The notes under the pieces are model-generated. The model did no database searches, was not told the DNA's origin, and saw nothing but the letters and a program-made list of their open reading frames with translations. Shown here piece by piece: positions 50,456 to 53,697 of a stretch of DNA of 53,697 bases. The DNA lies in assembly GCA_018052455.1 (NCBI GenBank), contig JAGPNE010000010.1, positions 1 through 53,697 of the forward strand, in the 5' to 3' direction. The first letter of the stretch is position 1. Each line of letters opens with the position of its first letter. Made by a program: the position numbers and the translations under genes. Source of the DNA: Candidatus Fermentithermobacillaceae bacterium. GTDB taxonomy: Bacteria > Bacillota > Sulfobacillia > Fermentithermobacillales > Fermentithermobacillaceae.

Positions 50456-52156
50456 TTGAAGTCAGACATTGAAATTGCCCAAGAGGCAAAGATGTTACCT
50501 GTAATAGAGATTACGAGACGTCTCGGAATTCCTGATGACTACGTGGATAATTACGGTAAGTACAAAGCTAAGATTAGTTTGGACCTTCTAGATGACCTAA
50601 AGGATCGTCCCCAGGGGAAGTACATAGTCGTTACGGCCATAACGCCTACTCCGTTGGGGGAAGGCAAGACTACAACGGCCATAGGGATTGGTCAGGCCAT
50701 GGGTAGACTCGGGAAAAAAGTTGTGAACACGCTAAGACAACCGTCTCTGGGACCGGTTTTTGGGATAAAAGGTGGAGCAGCGGGCGGCGGTTACTCACAG
50801 TGTGTCCCCATGGAGGATTTCAACCTTCACTTTACAGGAGATACTCACGCAGTTTCTACCGCTCACAATCTTCTGGGCGCATTTCTAGACGCAAGTCTTT
50901 TGCACAAGAATCCTCTGAACATTGATCCGCTCACCATCACATGGCCCAGGGTTCTTGATATTTCCGACAGGTCTTTACGCAAGATTGTTATTGGTCTTGG
51001 AGGATCAGAAAACGGAATCCCCAGGGAAACCGGATTTGATATTGCTGTTGCTTCGGAGGTCATGGCTATCTTGGCCCTCACAACGGGTCTAAAAGATATC
51101 CGTGAAAGGCTCGGGCGCATAGTTGTCGGCTATACCTACGACAACAACCCGGTTACTGCCGAAGATCTAAGATGCGGCGGCGCCATGGCGATTCTTATGA
51201 AAGATGCCATAAAGCCAAACGTTATTCAAACTCTGGAAAATACACCCGTATTTGTGCATGCAGGACCTTTCGCCAATATAGCGCATGGAAACTCGTCAAT
51301 CTTGGCTGACATGATGGCAACAAAGCTTGCCGATTACACGATTACAGAAGCCGGTTTCGGTGCTGATATCGGAGCTGAGAAGCTGTTCAACATTAAGTGC
51401 CGCTACAGTGGAATGAAGGTTGACGCGGCAGTTCTGGTTGCGACAATTAGGGCTCTTAAGATGCACGGTGGAGCTTTGAAAGTTGTTCCAGGCAAGCCGC
51501 TGGACAGTGAGGCCCTCGCAAAAGAAAACATGGAAGCTTTGGATAAGGGCTGCGAGAACTTGGACAAGCAGATAGAAAACGTTCTGATGCACGGGGTACC
51601 CTGCATTGTAGCTATAAATCACTTCCCAACCGATAGCGAGAAGGAAATTCAGTTTGTCATGGAAAGAGCCAAGAAGGCGGGAGCCTCTGCTGCGGTTGTG
51701 TCCAACGTGTGGGCAAAAGGCGGAGAAGGTGGCTTGGATCTTGCGCAAGCCATTATAGATGTCACAGAAAATGAGCCCACCAATTTCCATTTCTTGTATC
51801 CTGTTGATGCTCCAATCAAGGAGAAGATAGAGACTATTGCAACCAAGGTCTATGGAGCCGACGGAGTGGATTACCTACCTCTTGCAGACAAACAGATACG
51901 TCGTTATACGAAGTTGGGTTATGACAAACTTCCCATATGCATGGCAAAGACACACTTGTCATTGTCACACGATCCAAACCTCAAGGGACGCCCCAGAGAC
52001 TTCCGCGTAACAGTGAGAGAAGTGAGAGCGTCAGTTGGCGCGGGGTTCTTGTATCCTCTGCTTGGCGAGATGAGGACAATGCCAGGGCTTCCTTCAAACC
52101 CTGCGGGAGCGGGTATGGATCTTGATGAGAACGGAAACATCGTAGGGTTGTTCTAA
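50456..52156 (+). CDS. fhs: Formate-tetrahydrofolate ligase
   Basis: Joins formate to tetrahydrofolate with ATP to give 10-formyl-THF, or runs in reverse to make ATP from formyl groups. 566 residues. The ATP loop TPTPLGEGKTTTAIG lies near residue 62; others are RQPSLGPVFGIKGGAAGGGYSQ, the FNLHFTGD segment, TEAGFGADIGAEKLFNIKCR and PGLPSNPAGAGMDLDENG. It starts at TTG 50456 with AAGGGGG upstream. In peptide fermenters it can gain ATP from the formimino groups released by the hut pathway; hutH and hutI lie just upstream. Confidence 0.97.
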   Translation: MKSDIEIAQEAKMLPVIEITRRLGIPDDYVDNYGKYKAKISLDLLDDLKDRPQGKYIVVTAITPTPLGEGKTTTAIGIGQAMGRLGKKVVNTLRQPSLGPVFGIKGGAAGGGYSQCVPMEDFNLHFTGDTHAVSTAHNLLGAFLDASLLHKNPLNIDPLTITWPRVLDISDRSLRKIVIGLGGSENGIPRETGFDIAVASEVMAILALTTGLKDIRERLGRIVVGYTYDNNPVTAEDLRCGGAMAILMKDAIKPNVIQTLENTPVFVHAGPFANIAHGNSSILADMMATKLADYTITEAGFGADIGAEKLFNIKCRYSGMKVDAAVLVATIRALKMHGGALKVVPGKPLDSEALAKENMEALDKGCENLDKQIENVLMHGVPCIVAINHFPTDSEKEIQFVMERAKKAGASAAVVSNVWAKGGEGGLDLAQAIIDVTENEPTNFHFLYPVDAPIKEKIETIATKVYGADGVDYLPLADKQIRRYTKLGYDKLPICMAKTHLSLSHDPNLKGRPRDFRVTVREVRASVGAGFLYPLLGEMRTMPGLPSNPAGAGMDLDENGNIVGLF

Positions 52157-52180
52157 GGTACGTAGAGACAGCGTTATTTT

Positions 52181-52218
52181 CGGGCTGCGGCTTGTGTAAA
52201 CACAAAAGACGCAGCCCG
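52181..52218 (+). terminator. Hairpin after fhs
   Basis: CGGGCTGCG (52181-52189) pairs with CGCAGCCCG (52210-52218), with an inner CTTGTG and CACAAAAG. No T run follows, so it may be a weak or reverse-strand terminator. Confidence 0.55.
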
Positions 52219-52243
52219 TCGGTTCATAATACTACCAGGGAGA

Positions 52244-53272
52244 ATGATTATCTTGGGCAGCATTGCCGATGTTTCAGGCATCAAACTTGGGCATAGCAGC
52301 GACGCTGAGAGTGTGACCGGATTTACAGTTGTCCTATGTGAAAAAGGAGCTACAGGCAGCGTTGTAGTTTTGGGCGGTGCGCCTGGTACTCGCGAGACGG
52401 ACCTACTGAAACCCTCTTTTACAGTTAGCAAAGTTCACGGTGTTTTCTTGGCCGGTGGCTCGGCATTTGGGCTAAATGCGGCTTCAGGTGTAGTCAGGTA
52501 TCTTGAAGAGAAAGGTGTCGGATTCGACACTGGAGTTGCAAAGGTGCCAATAGTTGCAGGAGCTGTGATCTTTGACCTCGACATAGGTGACCCACTAGGA
52601 CGTCCAACCCCCGATATGGCATATATTGCGTGCGTAAACTCGGAGGAGGGCACATCGGAGTCAGGGAACGTGGGAGTCGGGATGGGAGCAACCGTGGGCA
52701 AATTTCTGGGCCCTCAGTATAGGATGAAATCTGGACTAGGTAACTCATTGGTTAGCTTGCCTGAGGGGTCTAAGGTAGGGTGTGTAATGGCCGTGAACGC
52801 TCTGGGCGATGTGTTTGATTCTCGAACCGGTCGCCACATTGCAGGGGCATATGATCGCCAATCCAAAAAGTTCGTCGGTCCCTTTTCGGAACCAGCCAAC
52901 GAACCTTCCACCTGCGCGGATGGAGTAGGACTTTGCGGAAAAAACACCACAATTGGGGTGGTTGCCACAGACTTAGAGTTGACAAAAGAGGAATGCCATC
53001 GAGTAGCAATTATGGCGATGGGAGGATTGGCTAGAGTAATAAGGCCGAGTTTCACGCCTTTCGACGGAGATACTGTTTTTGTGCTTTCTACGGGTGAATA
53101 TGGTCAAGAGAGAGTCGCCCATTCCGGAGAACTGAGGGCTGCTCTAGTGGCCCAAGTAGGTATGGCGGCTCAGGAAGCTGTTGCCGCGGCGATCATAGAC
53201 GCTGTGACTTCCTGTAAAGGAGTATCAGGAGTCCCTTCCATAGCTGATCTTGGGTTAGGGTTCGACGTCTAG
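52244..53272 (+). CDS. P1 family peptidase (DmpA/S58-like)
   Basis: A 342-residue N-terminal-nucleophile peptidase related to L-aminopeptidase D-Ala-esterase DmpA. Family pattern: DVSGIKLGHSSD, VLGGAPGTRETDLL, VFLAGGSAFGLNAASGVVRYLEE, and NTTIGVVATDLELTKEE near residue 230, where self-cleavage before the Thr would produce the nucleophile. The end has RPSFTPFDGDTVFVLSTG. ATG start with CAGGGAG upstream; a TTG at 52253 is possible. Cytosolic, probably clipping N-terminal residues from peptides. Confidence 0.92.
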   Translation: MIILGSIADVSGIKLGHSSDAESVTGFTVVLCEKGATGSVVVLGGAPGTRETDLLKPSFTVSKVHGVFLAGGSAFGLNAASGVVRYLEEKGVGFDTGVAKVPIVAGAVIFDLDIGDPLGRPTPDMAYIACVNSEEGTSESGNVGVGMGATVGKFLGPQYRMKSGLGNSLVSLPEGSKVGCVMAVNALGDVFDSRTGRHIAGAYDRQSKKFVGPFSEPANEPSTCADGVGLCGKNTTIGVVATDLELTKEECHRVAIMAMGGLARVIRPSFTPFDGDTVFVLSTGEYGQERVAHSGELRAALVAQVGMAAQEAVAAAIIDAVTSCKGVSGVPSIADLGLGFDV

Positions 53273-53513
53273 TCAAATTATGCGACATCGGCATTCACCA
53301 TGGGACGAATTAGTGGTAATGTAGCAAAGGAACAATAGGATGTAACACTCGTGTAGGTGAGCAATTGGGGATGAAAGATTAGCGTCGCCATACCCCTTTT
53401 GTTGCCAAAAGAGCGGCAAGTGATTCAAGAGTTGCAGTATCAGGCAGTGCAGTGCAGACAATTCGAACGGCATCCCATAAAATATGGGAGCTGGAACGGA
53501 GGCGCATTTTGGA
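53273..53513 (+). other. Leader region of the S-component gene
   Basis: No gene is supported. Two small hairpins are seen: TTGCC/GGCAA near 53401-53419 and TCCCA/TGGGA near 53473-53489. Leaders of vitamin transporter genes often carry riboswitches, but I cannot match this sequence to a known class. Confidence 0.4.
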
Positions 53514-53697
53514 ATGAAAATGTCCACTCGACAGATCACTTTAGTAGGCTTACTTGGAGCTATCACAATCGCATTGGGGTTTATGCCTGTAGGCGGGTTT
53601 ATCCCGGTTCCTACACCGGCCGGGTCAGCAACGACCATGCATATACCTGCCATTCTGGCAGGGATCTTCGAAGGGCCGGTAGCAGGAGGAATTGTTG
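53514..53697 (+). CDS. ECF transporter S component, 3' end outside the window
   Basis: The first 61 residues of a membrane protein: a hydrophobic helix (ITLVGLLGAITIALGFMP), a loop with FIPVPTPAGSATTMHIPAILAGIFEGPVAGGI. The TxMHIPxIxxGxxEGPxxG pattern is typical of substrate-binding S components of energy-coupling factor vitamin transporters. The substrate cannot be told from this part. The ATG at 53514 has GGAGG 11 bases upstream; the gene runs off the right end. Confidence 0.82.
   Translation, partial: MKMSTRQITLVGLLGAITIALGFMPVGGFIPVPTPAGSATTMHIPAILAGIFEGPVAGGIV

Overview
The window looks like an origin-proximal chromosomal segment of a Bacillota (Firmicutes) bacterium of the Clostridia/Limnochordia type. 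This rests on gene content and order. From tmk to ftsH the housekeeping genes follow the order known from the Bacillus subtilis origin region: tmk, darA, holB, ricT, rsmI, abrB, tatD, yabE-like, rsmA, veg, ispE, glmU, prs, ctc, pth, mfd, mazG, rqcP, divIC, yabR, tilS, ftsH. The sporulation genes that sit in this block in spore formers (yabG, sspF, spoVG, spoVT, yabP, yabQ, spoIIE) are all missing, which suggests a lineage that does not sporulate. Shine-Dalgarno sites are strong and TTG/GTG starts are very common.

Region 1 (1-4500): the 3' part of a 5S rRNA, followed at once by a decayed mobile element. The element is bounded by imperfect inverted repeats of about 41 bp (112-153 and 4449-4489). 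It holds two hairpins, a small DUF6061-like gene, an unrecognised 375-aa gene paired with a flavodoxin-fold reductase, a MobC-like ribbon-helix-helix gene, and a large serine recombinase pseudogene that lacks its catalytic domain and carries a one-base frameshift. A row of three DnaA-box-like 9-mers lies between the element and tmk.

Region 2 (4700-25540): the conserved housekeeping block for nucleotide metabolism, replication, rRNA and tRNA maintenance, cell-wall precursors, repair and ribosome quality control. It includes an unexplained nested inverted repeat in front of tatD (9113-9193), an abrB gene and an HTH-divIC pair on the opposite strand, and a second DnaA-box cluster (24707-24738). 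It ends with yabR and tRNA-Leu.

Region 3 (25600-39980): an accessory segment where spoIIE and its neighbours would be expected. It carries a creatininase-family hydrolase, an S9 peptidase, tRNA-Lys and tRNA-Met, a GNAT acetyltransferase, a lipoprotein, a BlaI/BlaR1-type pair with a sensor domain unlike the beta-lactam receptor, a membrane diguanylate cyclase, a NadB/FrdA-like flavoprotein, a metallo-beta-lactamase-fold hydrolase, threonine synthase, and a DUF1538 membrane protein next to a PII-like protein.

Region 4 (39980-53697): tilS and ftsH resume the conserved order. Then come a methyltransferase, an M16 peptidase pair (inactive plus active type), hutH and hutI for histidine breakdown, a small membrane protein, fhs, a P1-family peptidase, and the start of an ECF transporter S component cut by the window edge. 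The peptidases, histidine degradation and formate-tetrahydrofolate ligase together suggest an anaerobe that ferments peptides or amino acids; this is inference.
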